Below, piece after piece: positions 33,506-42,267 of a DNA stretch of 64,000 bases. Both the position numbers and the translations under genes were made by a program. Every line of letters begins with the position of its first letter. Position 1 is the stretch's first letter. The notes beneath the pieces were generated by a model that was not told where the DNA came from, made no database searches, and saw nothing but the letters and a program-made list of their open reading frames with translations. Source of the stretch: Clostridiales bacterium (GTDB lineage: Bacteria > Bacillota > Clostridia > Christensenellales > Aristaeellaceae). The stretch spans positions 1 through 64,000 of the forward strand of contig SFET01000003.1 of NCBI GenBank assembly GCA_004557125.1. The letters run 5' to 3'.

Positions 33506-34939
33506 ATGAGAAATCTGACGATGATGACGGATCTCTACCAGCTGACGATGATGTACGGTTACTACAAGACCGGCATGCGGGACAACCTTGCGACCTTTGA
33601 CATGTTCTATCGCAGCAAGGACGCCACCACCCACTACGCGATCATGGCCGGCCTGGAGCAGCTGATCGAGTATCTGGAGAATCTGCGCTTTGACGAGGAA
33701 TCGCTGAGCTACCTGCGGAGCCTGAACATCTTCGACGAGGACTTCCTGGACGAGCTTCGCAACTTTGAATTCCACGGCGACGTGTACGCTGTGCCGGAGG
33801 GCACCATCGTGTTCCCCGGCGAGCCGCTGATCCGCGTGACCGCGCCCATCTTCGAGGCGCAGCTGGTGGAGACGGCGCTGCTGAACATCATCAACCACCA
33901 GACGCTGATCGCCACCAAGGCCAGCCGCGTGGTGCAGGCGGCGGAGGGCGGCACGGTGATGGAGTTCGGCCTGCGCCGCGCCCAGGGCCCCGACGCGGGC
34001 ATCTACGGCGCCCGCGCGGCGATCATCGGCGGCTGCAAGAGCACCAGCAACGTGCTCACCGGCCAGATGTACAACATTCCCATCGCGGGCACCCACGCCC
34101 ACAGCTGGGTGATGTCCTTCCCGGACGAGATCACCGCCTTCCGCAAGTACGCCGAGATGTTCCCCACCAGTTGCCTGCTGTTGGTGGACACCTACGACAC
34201 CCTCAAGTCCGGCGTTCCCAACGCCATTCAGGTCTTTGACGAGCTGCGCGCCCAGGGCCACGAGCCGGTGGGCATCCGCCTGGACAGCGGCGATCTGGCC
34301 TACCTCTCCCGGGAGGCCCGCAAGATGCTGGATGCGGCGGGCTATCCCAACACCATCATCTGCGCCTCGGGCGACCTGGACGAGAATCTGATCCGCGATC
34401 TGAAGCTGCAGGGCGCGTGCATCGACACCTGGGGCGTGGGCACCAAGCTCATCACCAGCGAGGATTGCCCGTCCCTGGGCGGCGTGTACAAGATGAGCGC
34501 CGAGACTGTGGACGGACGGGTGATTCCCAAGATCAAGATCTCCGAAAACCCGGTGAAGATCACCAACCCCGGCGTGAAGAAGCTCTGGCGCATCTACGAC
34601 AACAAGACCGGCAAGGCCACCGCCGACCTGATCGCGCTGGACTACGAGAGCTTCGATACCACGCGGCCGCTGACCATCTACGATCCGGTGAACACCTGGA
34701 AGAGCATGACCCTCACCGACTACACGATGAAGGAGCTGCAGGTGAAGGTGTTCGAAAACGGCAAGCGGGTGTACGAATCGCCCAGCCTGCAGGAGATTCA
34801 GCAGCACTGCCAGGACGATCTGGACACCTTCTGGGACCAGTACAAGCGCCTGCTGAACCCCCACCGCTACAAGGTGGACCTCTCCGACAGCCTGTGGATG
34901 CTGAAGAATTCCATGCTGCAGAATTACAGAAGGGGATAA
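33506..34939 (+). CDS. pncB: Nicotinate phosphoribosyltransferase
   Basis: 477-residue enzyme forming nicotinate mononucleotide from nicotinate, PRPP and ATP (NAD salvage, Preiss-Handler route). Motifs: TDLYQLTMMYGYYKTG at the start, EFGLRRAQGPDAG (about 155-167), AGTHAHSWVMSF (about 196-207), GIRLDSGDLAYLS (about 258-270) and WGVGTKLITS. Length fits the Gram-positive type. Start at 33506 follows GAGGTGG, 10 bases after the lgt stop. Confidence 0.96.
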   Translation: MRNLTMMTDLYQLTMMYGYYKTGMRDNLATFDMFYRSKDATTHYAIMAGLEQLIEYLENLRFDEESLSYLRSLNIFDEDFLDELRNFEFHGDVYAVPEGTIVFPGEPLIRVTAPIFEAQLVETALLNIINHQTLIATKASRVVQAAEGGTVMEFGLRRAQGPDAGIYGARAAIIGGCKSTSNVLTGQMYNIPIAGTHAHSWVMSFPDEITAFRKYAEMFPTSCLLLVDTYDTLKSGVPNAIQVFDELRAQGHEPVGIRLDSGDLAYLSREARKMLDAAGYPNTIICASGDLDENLIRDLKLQGACIDTWGVGTKLITSEDCPSLGGVYKMSAETVDGRVIPKIKISENPVKITNPGVKKLWRIYDNKTGKATADLIALDYESFDTTRPLTIYDPVNTWKSMTLTDYTMKELQVKVFENGKRVYESPSLQEIQQHCQDDLDTFWDQYKRLLNPHRYKVDLSDSLWMLKNSMLQNYRRG

Positions 34940-34989
34940 GGAATCAAGGTGGGCGGGGGAGTATCTCCCCCGCCACTACCACCCCCTCA

Positions 34990-35097
34990 ACGCACCGAAA
35001 CCGTTGCGCTTGCGCGCAGGTTTCGGCAGCGCCGGGCTGGAATCCGAAGGATTCGCCCGGGCTGGTCGCGCCTGCCTTTGGCAGTGGCGCGACTGCT
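34990..35097. repeat. Three-hairpin structured repeat, copy 2
   Basis: Same architecture as 6287-6390: helix 1 CCGAAACC/GGTTTCGG (34995-35002 / 35019-35026), helix 2 CCGGGC/GCCCGG (35032-35037 / 35055-35060) with GAATCC-GAA-GGATTC tip, helix 3 GTCGCGC/GCGCGAC (35065-35071 / 35087-35093) with a different inner stem CTGCC/GGCAG that remains paired. Lies in the gene-free stretch 34940-35499 directly after pncB. Confidence 0.75.
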
Positions 35098-35147
35098 TTA
35101 CAGTTTTTGCTTGAATTGCAAGCAATTCCGGTCGCAAAAACTGTAAA
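35097..35147. repeat. Large two-level inverted repeat between structured repeat copies
   Basis: TTTACAGTTTTTGC (35097-35110) pairs with GCAAAAACTGTAAA (35134-35147); inside, GAATTGC (35113-35119) pairs with GCAATTC (35122-35128). A further stem, GATTTTTCT/AGAAAAATC, spans about 35153-35192. These are comparable in build to the palindrome at 6219-6269 next to copy 1. Confidence 0.65.
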
Positions 35148-35217
35148 GAAGCGATTTTTCTTCCAGAAAATGGGATTTCTTCCAGAAAAATCAGCTCAGT
35201 GGTCGCCGTACACGCTT

Positions 35218-35327
35218 ACGCACCGGTGCCACTGCGCATTTGCGCAGGCACCGGCAGCGCCGCCTTGGAATCCGAAGGATTCAGGCGGGCTGGTCGCGCT
35301 TGCGCAAAGCGCAGTAGCGCGACTGCT
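35218..35327. repeat. Three-hairpin structured repeat, copy 3 (covarying)
   Basis: Same architecture with different bases that keep pairing: helix 1 is CCGGTGCC/GGCACCGG (35223-35230 / 35247-35254) with inner TGCGCA/TGCGCA; helix 2 is CCGCCT/AGGCGG (35260-35265 / 35283-35288) with the same GAATCC-GAA-GGATTC tip; helix 3 is GTCGCGCT/AGCGCGAC (35293-35300 / 35316-35323) with inner TGCGC/GCGCA. Further small hairpins follow to 35430. Confidence 0.75.
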
Positions 35328-35427
35328 ATGCCGACCACGATTGAAGCGCGAAAGGGCTGCGGCCCTCTCGCGCTCTCCTGAGTTTTTTCGACAGTCTAAG
35401 GCGGAACCGATGGCGGTTTCGCCCTTT

Positions 35428-35466
35428 GCGCAAAGAATGCGGGGCGGACAACATTGTCCGCCCCGC
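35428..35466 (-). terminator. Terminator after hpf
   Basis: GCGGGGCGGACAA (35439-35451) pairs perfectly with TTGTCCGCCCCGC (35454-35466). On the minus strand it is followed by ATTCTTTG, a moderate U-tract. Confidence 0.65.
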
Positions 35467-35499
35467 AGGTTGTATCGGGTTTTCTGCCCGCTGTCAGGC

Positions 35500-36024
35500 T
35501 CAGATATCCGGCTGCAGCAGGCCATAGGTGCCGTCGTGACGGCGATAGAGCACGTTCATCGTCTCGCTCTCCTCGTTCAGGAAGAGGAAGAAGTCGTGGC
35601 CCAGCAGCTCCATCTGGGTGATGGCGTCCTCCACGGACATGGGCTTGACGGCGAACTTCTTGGTGCGCACGATGTCGTAGTTCTGCTCCTCGTAGACCGG
35701 GGCCTCGATCACCGGCTCCAGCTCCGCGGTGCGGATGCGCTTCTCCAGCTTGGTGCGATGGCGGCGGATCTGGCTCTCCAGCTTGTCCACGGCGTGGTCG
35801 ATGGAGAGGTACATATCATTGGAGGATTCCTCGGCGCGCAGGATCACGCCCGCGGCGTTGACCGTGATTTCAACGATGTTGCGCGCGCCCTTCTGCACCT
35901 TGAAGCGAATGGTGGCCTCCGGTTCCTCGCGGAAGTAGCGCTCCAGCTTGCTGAGCTTTTTTTCCACCCGGGTCTTCAGGCTTTCCGAGACGGCCATGTC
36001 CTTGCTTGCATAGACAAACTTCAT
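35500..36024 (-). CDS. hpf: Long-form ribosome hibernation promoting factor
   Basis: 174 residues: N-terminal HPF/YfiA domain (about 1-100: KFVYASKDMAVSESLKTRVE, VKLxx-type basic face) and the C-terminal dimerisation domain typical of the long form (VRTKKFAVKPMSVEDAITQM and LGHDFFLFLNEES, about 118-170). It dimerises 70S ribosomes into 100S particles in stationary phase. The frame is open upstream to 36351, but the ATG at 36024 is preceded by AAAGGAG and gives the family length. Confidence 0.95.
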   Translation of the reverse strand: MKFVYASKDMAVSESLKTRVEKKLSKLERYFREEPEATIRFKVQKGARNIVEITVNAAGVILRAEESSNDMYLSIDHAVDKLESQIRRHRTKLEKRIRTAELEPVIEAPVYEEQNYDIVRTKKFAVKPMSVEDAITQMELLGHDFFLFLNEESETMNVLYRRHDGTYGLLQPDI

Positions 36025-36172
36025 CTTTGATCGCTCCTTTATTGTGAAATCGGCAAGCGACCTGGTTCCGACCGTGCATACCCTCGCAGTTGTCGGATTT
36101 TGCTGCCGTATTACAAATATTCGCCATTTCTTAACGCATTCCTGCAAAGTCTGCGGGCTTTTTTCAATTTGT

Positions 36173-38065
36173 TCAAACTTTTTTTGTGCGTGCGGCGGAT
36201 TTGCCGGCGCTCTTGCGGGGCGCGGCGGCGCGCCGGGGCTTGGGCTTGAATTCATTTTCGAAGCGCACCTCCGCACTGGCGCTGCGGGCGGCGTCCACCA
36301 GGAAGATCGAGAACTTGTGGATGCCGTCCAGGAAGCGCGCGGACTTGACATTTCTCAGTTCCACGTCATCGAAGCCGGCCATGGCCGAGAGCGCCTTCTC
36401 CCACTTACCGGTGGTCACGGCGGAGGAAATCTGCTCCGGCACCACCGAAATCAGCTTGCGGCCCTTCTCGGTGGAGACCAGGCTCTTGCCGCTGCGACGG
36501 GCGTAGCCCACCTGAATCAGCCGCTCGATGATGGCGGCGCGGGTGGCGGGTGTGCCCAGGCCCGAGTCCTTCATCTGCTCCCGCAGGGTCTCGTCCTCGA
36601 TGTCCCGCCCGGCGTTCTCCATCATCTTCAGGATGGACGCGTCGTTGTGGGGCTGGGGCGGCTTGGTCTTGTTGGCCTTGCTGCTGATCTTCTCCACCGT
36701 GCGCGCTTCACCGGGATGCAGCTTGGGCAGCAGCACCTCGCCCTTCTCGGCCTTTTCGCCCCGGTACAGCGCCCGCCAGCCCTCCTTCACCGGCGCGGAG
36801 CCGGTGGACTTGAACGTGTGCGCGCCCACCTTGGTCAGGATTTTCGAGGCCTCGTACTCGTAGGCGGGGTAGTGGGCCGCGATGAGGCGGCGCACCACCA
36901 TGTCGTAGATGTTCTTCTCGTCGGGGGCGAGGCTGCCCAGCTTCGGCAGCTTCTCCGTGGGCACGATGGCGTGGTGGTCGCTGATCTTGGTGTTGTCGTA
37001 GAAGCGCCTGGTGTGCATGGAGAGGTTCATCTCCGGCGCGGATATGTAGGCGGCGTAGGGCTCCGGCAGCTTCTCAAGCGTATTGCGGATCTTGGGCTGC
37101 ATGTCGTCGGAGAGGTAGCGGCTGTCGGTGCGGGGGTAGGTGAGCAGCTTGTGCCTTTCGTACAGCGCCTGCGCCAGCTTCAGCGTCTTATCGGCAGAAT
37201 AGCCGAACTTGCGGTTGGCCTCGCGCTGGAGCGTGGTCAGGTCGAAGAGCTGGGGCGGCGGCATGCGCTTGATTTCGGCTTCACTCTCCTCCACCACCGC
37301 GGGCGTTCCCTTTCTGCATTCGACCTTCACCTGCTCGGCCAGCTCCTTGCTGGGGGCGCGGGTCTCCTTCGTCTCCGGGTTGACCCACAGGCCCTCGTAA
37401 TCGCCGAAGTTTGCGCGGATCTCCCAGTAGTCCTGGGGCACGAAGTTCTCGATTTCGAGGTCGCGCTTGACGATCAGGTTCAGCGTGGGGGTCTGCACCC
37501 GCCCGATGGACAGGTGGGCGTTGTAGCGCAGGGAGTAGGCCCGGGAGGCGTTCATGCCCACCAGCCAGTCCGCCACGCTGCGGCAGCGGGCGGATTCGTA
37601 GAGCGCGTCGTAGCAGCTGTCGGGCTTCAGCTCCTCAAAGCCCTTGCGGATGGCGGCGTCGGTCATGGAGGAGATCCACAGCCGCTCCACCGGCTTTGTG
37701 CAGCCGCACATGCGATAAATGTAGCGGAAGATCAGCTCGCCCTCCCGCGCGCTGTCCGTGGCGCAAACCACGGAGCCGATCTTCGGGGACGTGAGCAGCT
37801 TTGCCACCACCTGATACTGGCTGCGGGTGGCGGGCAGCACCTTCAGCGGGATGTCGTCGGGCAGCATGGGCAGATCATTCATGTTCCACTTCTGCCACTT
37901 GGGATCCACCTCGCCCGGCTCGCACAGGGACACCAGGTGGCCCAGCGCCCAGGTGACCACCCAATCCTCGCCGTAGAGGTAGCCCTCGCCCTTATTCTTC
38001 ACGCCCAGCACCCGGGCGATGTCCTTGGCGACGGAGGGCTTTTCGGCCACGATCAGCTTCTTCAT
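36173..38065 (-). CDS. topB: DNA topoisomerase III
   Basis: 630-residue type IA topoisomerase. N-terminal Toprim domain (LIVAEKPSVAKDIARVLG, with ATDSAREGELIFRYI near 100), then the archlike body with ASRAYSLRYNAHLSIGRVQTPTL in two parts, and the active-site tyrosine in KLLTYPRTDSRYLSD (about 312). A basic C-terminal tail (PKPRRAAAPRKSAGKSAARTKK) replaces zinc fingers. It relaxes negative supercoils and decatenates. TopB is also a frequent mobile-element gene, but here the context is chromosomal. Monocistronic. Confidence 0.95.
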   Translation of the reverse strand: MKKLIVAEKPSVAKDIARVLGVKNKGEGYLYGEDWVVTWALGHLVSLCEPGEVDPKWQKWNMNDLPMLPDDIPLKVLPATRSQYQVVAKLLTSPKIGSVVCATDSAREGELIFRYIYRMCGCTKPVERLWISSMTDAAIRKGFEELKPDSCYDALYESARCRSVADWLVGMNASRAYSLRYNAHLSIGRVQTPTLNLIVKRDLEIENFVPQDYWEIRANFGDYEGLWVNPETKETRAPSKELAEQVKVECRKGTPAVVEESEAEIKRMPPPQLFDLTTLQREANRKFGYSADKTLKLAQALYERHKLLTYPRTDSRYLSDDMQPKIRNTLEKLPEPYAAYISAPEMNLSMHTRRFYDNTKISDHHAIVPTEKLPKLGSLAPDEKNIYDMVVRRLIAAHYPAYEYEASKILTKVGAHTFKSTGSAPVKEGWRALYRGEKAEKGEVLLPKLHPGEARTVEKISSKANKTKPPQPHNDASILKMMENAGRDIEDETLREQMKDSGLGTPATRAAIIERLIQVGYARRSGKSLVSTEKGRKLISVVPEQISSAVTTGKWEKALSAMAGFDDVELRNVKSARFLDGIHKFSIFLVDAARSASAEVRFENEFKPKPRRAAAPRKSAGKSAARTKKV

Positions 38066-38190
38066 ATGTACTCACACTCCCCGCAGTATGATAGCAGTTT
38101 GGCGCAAAACTTGCAAGCGGAATTCGATGAACGGCAATTCGGGCAAATTCCGGTCAGAATTGGAAAATTCGATGAAGCACGGCGCTGCGC

Positions 38191-38219
38191 TTGTAAATGC
38201 AATACTTTCATGATACAAT
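38191..38219 (+). promoter_or_regulatory. Promoter of the class II aldolase gene
   Basis: TTGTAA (38191-38196), 17-base spacer, TACAAT (38214-38219). A leader of about 95 bases precedes the ATG at 38320. Confidence 0.55.
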
Positions 38220-38319
38220 AAAAACGTTGTGATGGGTGCGGAAAACGTTTGCTGATGGCCGGCGGTTTCGCATCGCTTCAAGTGAAGATGTGGTAAAACA
38301 GCCGAATGGAGGATTACAA

Positions 38320-39222
38320 ATGGATACGAGAATTATTGTTCGCAAAGCACTGGAAAACGGTCTGGTGATCCCTGCATTCAACATCCCGCACCCGCCGATG
38401 CTCAAGGCGATTGTGCAGGCAGTGGTGGACGAAAACAGCGTGGCCATGATCCAGGTTGCACGCCTGGAGTGGGAAAAGTTCGAGGCCGGCAGCCTGGAGA
38501 ACATCGCGGATGAGTACGCCAAGTACGCCGTGGATGGCCACACCCTGCTGCACCTGGATCACGTTCCGGTGATCGACGAGGACCACAAGGAGGTCGACTA
38601 CCTGCCGATCATCCAGCGCGCCATCAACGCGGGCTACGGCTCGGTGATGGTGGACGCATCCCGCCTGGATCTGGAGGGCAACATCGCCGCGACCCGCGCG
38701 GTTGCGGAGCTGGCCCACGCCGCCGGCATCCCGGTGGAGGCCGAGTTGGGCGCTGTGATGGGCCACGAGACCAGCCAGCAGGCGATCCCCTACGAGGAGA
38801 TCTTCGCCAAGAAGATGGGCTTTACCAAGGTGGACGAGGCCGAGAAGTTCGTGCGCGAGTCCGAGTGCGACTGGCTGAGCGTTGCCGTCGGCAGCGTGCA
38901 CGGCGCGATCGCGGACAACCTGCTGGACAAGAAGAAGCCCGCCGCGAAGCTGGACATCGAGCACATCGAGACCCTGCGCAAGGCGCTGAACATCCCGCTG
39001 GTACTGCACGGCGGCTCCGGCATCGAGAACGACTACATCACCCGCGGCATCAAGGCCGGCATCGCCAAGATCAACGTGGGCACCGAGCTGCGCCAGCCCT
39101 ATGAGCGCGCCATGCGCGAAAGGAACGACGTGGAGTACGCCCGCGAGTGCGTCTACACCCGCTGCCGCGAGCTGATCCGCGACTTCCTGCACACCGCGGA
39201 CGACGCAAAGATTCTCTTCTGA
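38320..39222 (+). CDS. Class II ketose-bisphosphate aldolase
   Basis: 300-residue zinc-dependent aldolase (fructose-1,6-, tagatose- or related bisphosphate to two triose units). Conserved: IPAFNIPHP at the N-terminus, the zinc-binding HLDHVPV (about 77-83), VEAELGAVMGHE, AVGSVHGA and LVLHGGSGI. The segment ETSQQAIPYEEIFAKK is less standard, so I do not assign fba over gatY/kbaY or an uncharacterised member. Start follows GGAGG at 7 bases; the frame is open upstream but without a site. Confidence 0.9.
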   Translation: MDTRIIVRKALENGLVIPAFNIPHPPMLKAIVQAVVDENSVAMIQVARLEWEKFEAGSLENIADEYAKYAVDGHTLLHLDHVPVIDEDHKEVDYLPIIQRAINAGYGSVMVDASRLDLEGNIAATRAVAELAHAAGIPVEAELGAVMGHETSQQAIPYEEIFAKKMGFTKVDEAEKFVRESECDWLSVAVGSVHGAIADNLLDKKKPAAKLDIEHIETLRKALNIPLVLHGGSGIENDYITRGIKAGIAKINVGTELRQPYERAMRERNDVEYARECVYTRCRELIRDFLHTADDAKILF

Positions 39223-39234
39223 TTTCAATACGGA

Positions 39235-39271
39235 CGTCCCGATATTCGGAAGGGTATCGGGGCGTTTTTAT
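39235..39271 (+). terminator. Terminator after the aldolase gene
   Basis: CGTCCCGATA (39235-39244) pairs with TATCGGGGCG (39255-39264; one G-T) followed by TTTTTAT. Confidence 0.75.
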
Positions 39272-39291
39272 AAGGAGATGCGAGCAAGCGT

Positions 39292-40017
39292 ATGACACAG
39301 GATTTTCACGGCAAGGTTGCGCTGATCACCGGCGCAGGCGGCGGCATCGGCCGGGCGCTGACGCAGCGCCTGAGCGCCATGGGCTTCCGGCTGGCGCTGC
39401 TGGGCCGCAGCCTCGACAAGCTGCGCGCCGCTGCGGAGGCCGCGGGACAGAGGGAAGGCGCGCTGCTGATGACCGGCGATCTGACGGATCCCGCCTTCCT
39501 CCAGGGCGTGATCGGCCGGGTTGTCAAAAATTTCGGCGGATTGGATGTTTTGGTGAACAATGCGGGCATCTGCTTCGTCAAAGATATGGAAAAGACCGGC
39601 TATGACGAGTTTGACGCCATGATGCGCACCAACGTCTACGCGCCCTACCTGCTCTGCCGCGACGCCATCGCGCCGCTGCGCAGGTCCGACTGCGCCACCA
39701 TCCTCAACATCGGCTCGGTGGTGAGCCACAAGGGCTATCCCACCCAGTCGGCCTACGCCACGGCCAAGCACGCGCTGCTGGGCATGACCAAGGCGCTGGC
39801 GGCGGAGGTCTATCGGGACGGCATCCGGGTGCACATCATCTGCCCGGGCGCAGTCAACACCGACATGGCCCGCACTGTCTCCCGGCCGGACATCGACATG
39901 AACGCGCTGATCGGTGTGGAGGACATCGCGGACGTGGCGGAGTTTCTGCTGACCCACCGCGGCAACGCCGTGATCGACGAAGTGCAGCTGCACCGCATCG
40001 GCAAGCAGCCGTTCTGA
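39292..40017 (+). CDS. SDR family NAD(P)-dependent oxidoreductase
   Basis: 241-residue classical short-chain dehydrogenase/reductase. Cofactor motif TGAGGGIGRAL (about 14-24), NNAG at about 89, catalytic Ser in NIGSVVSHKG and YATAK (Tyr-x-x-x-Lys, about 161-165), and CPGAVNTDM after it. Substrate is not evident. AAGGAG precedes the ATG by 10-11 bases. It follows the aldolase terminator closely and precedes a cell-wall enzyme; a functional link to either is not apparent. Confidence 0.93.
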   Translation: MTQDFHGKVALITGAGGGIGRALTQRLSAMGFRLALLGRSLDKLRAAAEAAGQREGALLMTGDLTDPAFLQGVIGRVVKNFGGLDVLVNNAGICFVKDMEKTGYDEFDAMMRTNVYAPYLLCRDAIAPLRRSDCATILNIGSVVSHKGYPTQSAYATAKHALLGMTKALAAEVYRDGIRVHIICPGAVNTDMARTVSRPDIDMNALIGVEDIADVAEFLLTHRGNAVIDEVQLHRIGKQPF

Positions 40018-40054
40018 GTGCAGATTAGAGACACAAAGGAAGGAAGGGAACCGC

Positions 40055-41392
40055 TTGAAACGATTTCTTTGCGCGCTGCTGGCGGCGGCGCTGACGCTCA
40101 CCTCCGCCGCGGCCTTTGCCACGCAGCTGACCGGCGCGGAGGCGCTGGGCCTGGTGGATACCGAGCAGACCACCGGCCTGTCCGGCAACTATCCCACGCT
40201 GCAGCTGGGCTCCCGCGACGGCGATGATTCGGCGGCCTATGTGGTCATGCTGCAGAACCGCCTGCAGGAGCTGGGCTACCTCACCAGCGCCGCCGACGGC
40301 CAGTACGGACAGATGACCGAGTCCGCCGTGCTCGCCTTTCAGGAGACCAACGGCCTGACGCCCACCGGCATCGCAGACGATTCCACCCAGAGCATCCTCT
40401 ACTCCACGGCGGCCAAGCAGGCGCCCGTCGACACGGCCAATCAGGATTCGGACGCCATACGCCTTCAGCAGAAGCTGATCGTCTGGGGCTTCATGGTGGG
40501 CGGCGCCGACGGTGTGGTGGGCGACGCCACCAAGACCGCCGTGGCCGAATTCAAGGAGTACATCTATGCCAGCAACGCCGCGCTCTATGCGGCCTACGCC
40601 ACGCCCGAACCCACGCCGGAGCCCACGATGGCGCCGGACGCACAGCCGGTGGCCATCGATGTGCCCCTCAATGAGACCGTCATCGCCTCCGAGAGCGGCT
40701 TCGACGGCGAGATCACCGAGGACATCATGAAGTTCGTGGACGGCGAGTATCCCTTTACAATCTACCGGCAGCTGGTGCAGACCGGCGACAGCGGCGCGGA
40801 GGTCTGGCGCGTGCAGCGCAGGCTGCGCGCCCTGGGCTACCTGTACAAGCCCGACGGTAGCTACGGCGCGCTCACGGAGAACGCCCTGAAGTACTTCCAG
40901 AAGAAGAACGGCCTGCAGGAGACCGGCGCGGCGGATCAGGCGACCCAGGAGAAGCTCTTCTCCAGCGACGCGCTGAAGGCCGAGGAATACGTGTTCCCCT
41001 ACAAGATCGGCATCAGTCTGGACGAGCAGCGGGTGTACGTCTACCAGTGGGACGGCTCCGGCTACAACGACCAGATCAAGAAGTTCAAGTGCTCCACCGG
41101 CATGGAGGGATACGCCACGCCCACGGGCACCTATCAGTCCGGCGGCAAGGTGACGAGCGGCGAGTGGTACTACTTTGCGGACTACAACTGCTACGCCAAG
41201 TATGCCTATCGCATCGTCGGCGGCATCCTGTTCCACTCGGTGCTGTACAATTCCAACAAGCAGGGCCCGACGAACTCCTCGGTGCGCGCGCTGGGCCGCA
41301 AGGCCTCCCACGGCTGCGTGCGTCTGGCGGTGGACGACGCCAAGTGGATCTTCGAGAACTGCCCCGAGGGCACCACGGTGATCATTCGCTGA
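40055..41392 (+). CDS. Secreted L,D-transpeptidase with peptidoglycan-binding domains
   Basis: 445-residue exported cell-wall enzyme. Order: signal peptide (1-22, ending AFA), peptidoglycan-binding domains at about 62-115 (VVMLQNRLQELGYLTSAADG) and 130-175, a PEPTPEPT linker (about 186-195), a third peptidoglycan-binding domain (EVWRVQRRLRALGYLYKPDG, about 248-300) and a C-terminal YkuD domain (about 315-445) with LFHSVLYN and catalytic KASHGCVRLAV (Cys about 420). Domain order is reversed compared with the paralogue at 24976. The start codon is TTG at 40055, with GGAAGG upstream and the signal peptide beginning there. Confidence 0.92.
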   Translation: MKRFLCALLAAALTLTSAAAFATQLTGAEALGLVDTEQTTGLSGNYPTLQLGSRDGDDSAAYVVMLQNRLQELGYLTSAADGQYGQMTESAVLAFQETNGLTPTGIADDSTQSILYSTAAKQAPVDTANQDSDAIRLQQKLIVWGFMVGGADGVVGDATKTAVAEFKEYIYASNAALYAAYATPEPTPEPTMAPDAQPVAIDVPLNETVIASESGFDGEITEDIMKFVDGEYPFTIYRQLVQTGDSGAEVWRVQRRLRALGYLYKPDGSYGALTENALKYFQKKNGLQETGAADQATQEKLFSSDALKAEEYVFPYKIGISLDEQRVYVYQWDGSGYNDQIKKFKCSTGMEGYATPTGTYQSGGKVTSGEWYYFADYNCYAKYAYRIVGGILFHSVLYNSNKQGPTNSSVRALGRKASHGCVRLAVDDAKWIFENCPEGTTVIIR

Positions 41393-41439
41393 TCCGCCGG
41401 CTGACCCGTGTCGCGCCGAAGGATCGCCCGCAACGAAAG

Positions 41440-41474
41440 AACCGGAAGGAAGTATCGTTCCTTCCGGTTTTCTG
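41440..41474 (+). terminator. Terminator after the second L,D-transpeptidase gene
   Basis: AACCGGAAGGAA (41440-41451) / TTCCTTCCGGTT (41458-41469), followed by TTCTG. Confidence 0.8.
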
Positions 41475-41599
41475 TGTCCAGGGGAGGGGATCGAAGAGGG
41501 GATGCAGGGGGAGGCGGCGCACTGCGCCTGCGCCGGAGGATCGGAGGCAAAGAAGGGCAGCCCCGGGCAGGGGCTGCCAGAGATGATCCGGATCCGGTT

Positions 41600-42073
41600 T
41601 TACGCCTCGACTTCCTTGGCCAGATCCACCCAGGCCGTGTAGCCGGAGAGCTCCTCCAATTCGGGAATGCTCAGCTCGATGGCGCTGTTGCTGCTGCCTG
41701 CGGCGGGATAGACCGTCTCAAAGCGCTTCAGGGACACGTCCAGGTACACCTTCACGCCCTCGTTGACGCCGAAGGGACACACGCCGCCCACGGCATGGCC
41801 CACCATTTCAGAGGCCTGCTCGGCGGTGAGCATCTTGGCCTTGGTGTGGAAGGTATCCTTGAACTTGCGGTTGTCCACGCGGATGTCCCCGGCGGCTACC
41901 ACCAGGATCGCGCCGCCGTCCACCAGGTAGGAGAGGGTCTTGGCGATGCGCGCGCCCTCCACGTTCAGCGCCTGGGCGGCCAGCTCCACCGTGGCGCTGG
42001 AGACGGCAAATTCCTGAATCCGATCCTGCAGATTCCACTTCGACAGATAGTTGCGTACGCGCTCGATGGACAT
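41600..42073 (-). CDS. YbaK/EbsC family aminoacyl-tRNA deacylase
   Basis: 157-residue editing-domain protein that removes mischarged amino acids (Cys or Ala from tRNA-Pro in characterised members). Features: LSYLVDGGAILVVAAGD, the lysine region FKDTFHTKAKMLTAEQ and VGGVCPFGV(N) which is the family hallmark GGxxPxG. C-terminus has the SSNSAIELSIPELE segment. Start at 42073 has GGAGG at 11 bases; a slightly longer start is possible. Driven by the promoter at 42108-42136. Confidence 0.9.
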   Translation of the reverse strand: MSIERVRNYLSKWNLQDRIQEFAVSSATVELAAQALNVEGARIAKTLSYLVDGGAILVVAAGDIRVDNRKFKDTFHTKAKMLTAEQASEMVGHAVGGVCPFGVNEGVKVYLDVSLKRFETVYPAAGSSNSAIELSIPELEELSGYTAWVDLAKEVEA

Positions 42074-42107
42074 GATTCTTACTTCCTCCGTAGCGTCGTT
42101 TCCTGAG

Positions 42108-42136
42108 ATTATACCATGGCGGCGGCGCGCATTCAA
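42108..42136 (-). promoter_or_regulatory. Promoter of the YbaK-type gene
   Basis: On the minus strand TTGAAT (42131-42136), 17-base spacer, consensus TATAAT (42108-42113). Confidence 0.65.
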
Positions 42137-42267
42137 GGCGCACAGCGGCACGATGGCCGTACAGGCAGAAAATTCTACCAGAACTGGAAAAAATTGGCAC
42201 GTCATCGCGGGAACTGTTGTGAAGCTACACAGTCTAATCAGGGCGACAAATTGAAGGGAGAAGAGAA

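Noticed and set aside
36044..38221. 725-codon plus-strand frame opposite topB
   Set aside because: Antisense of a clear topoisomerase III gene; same composition bias as the other long shadows.
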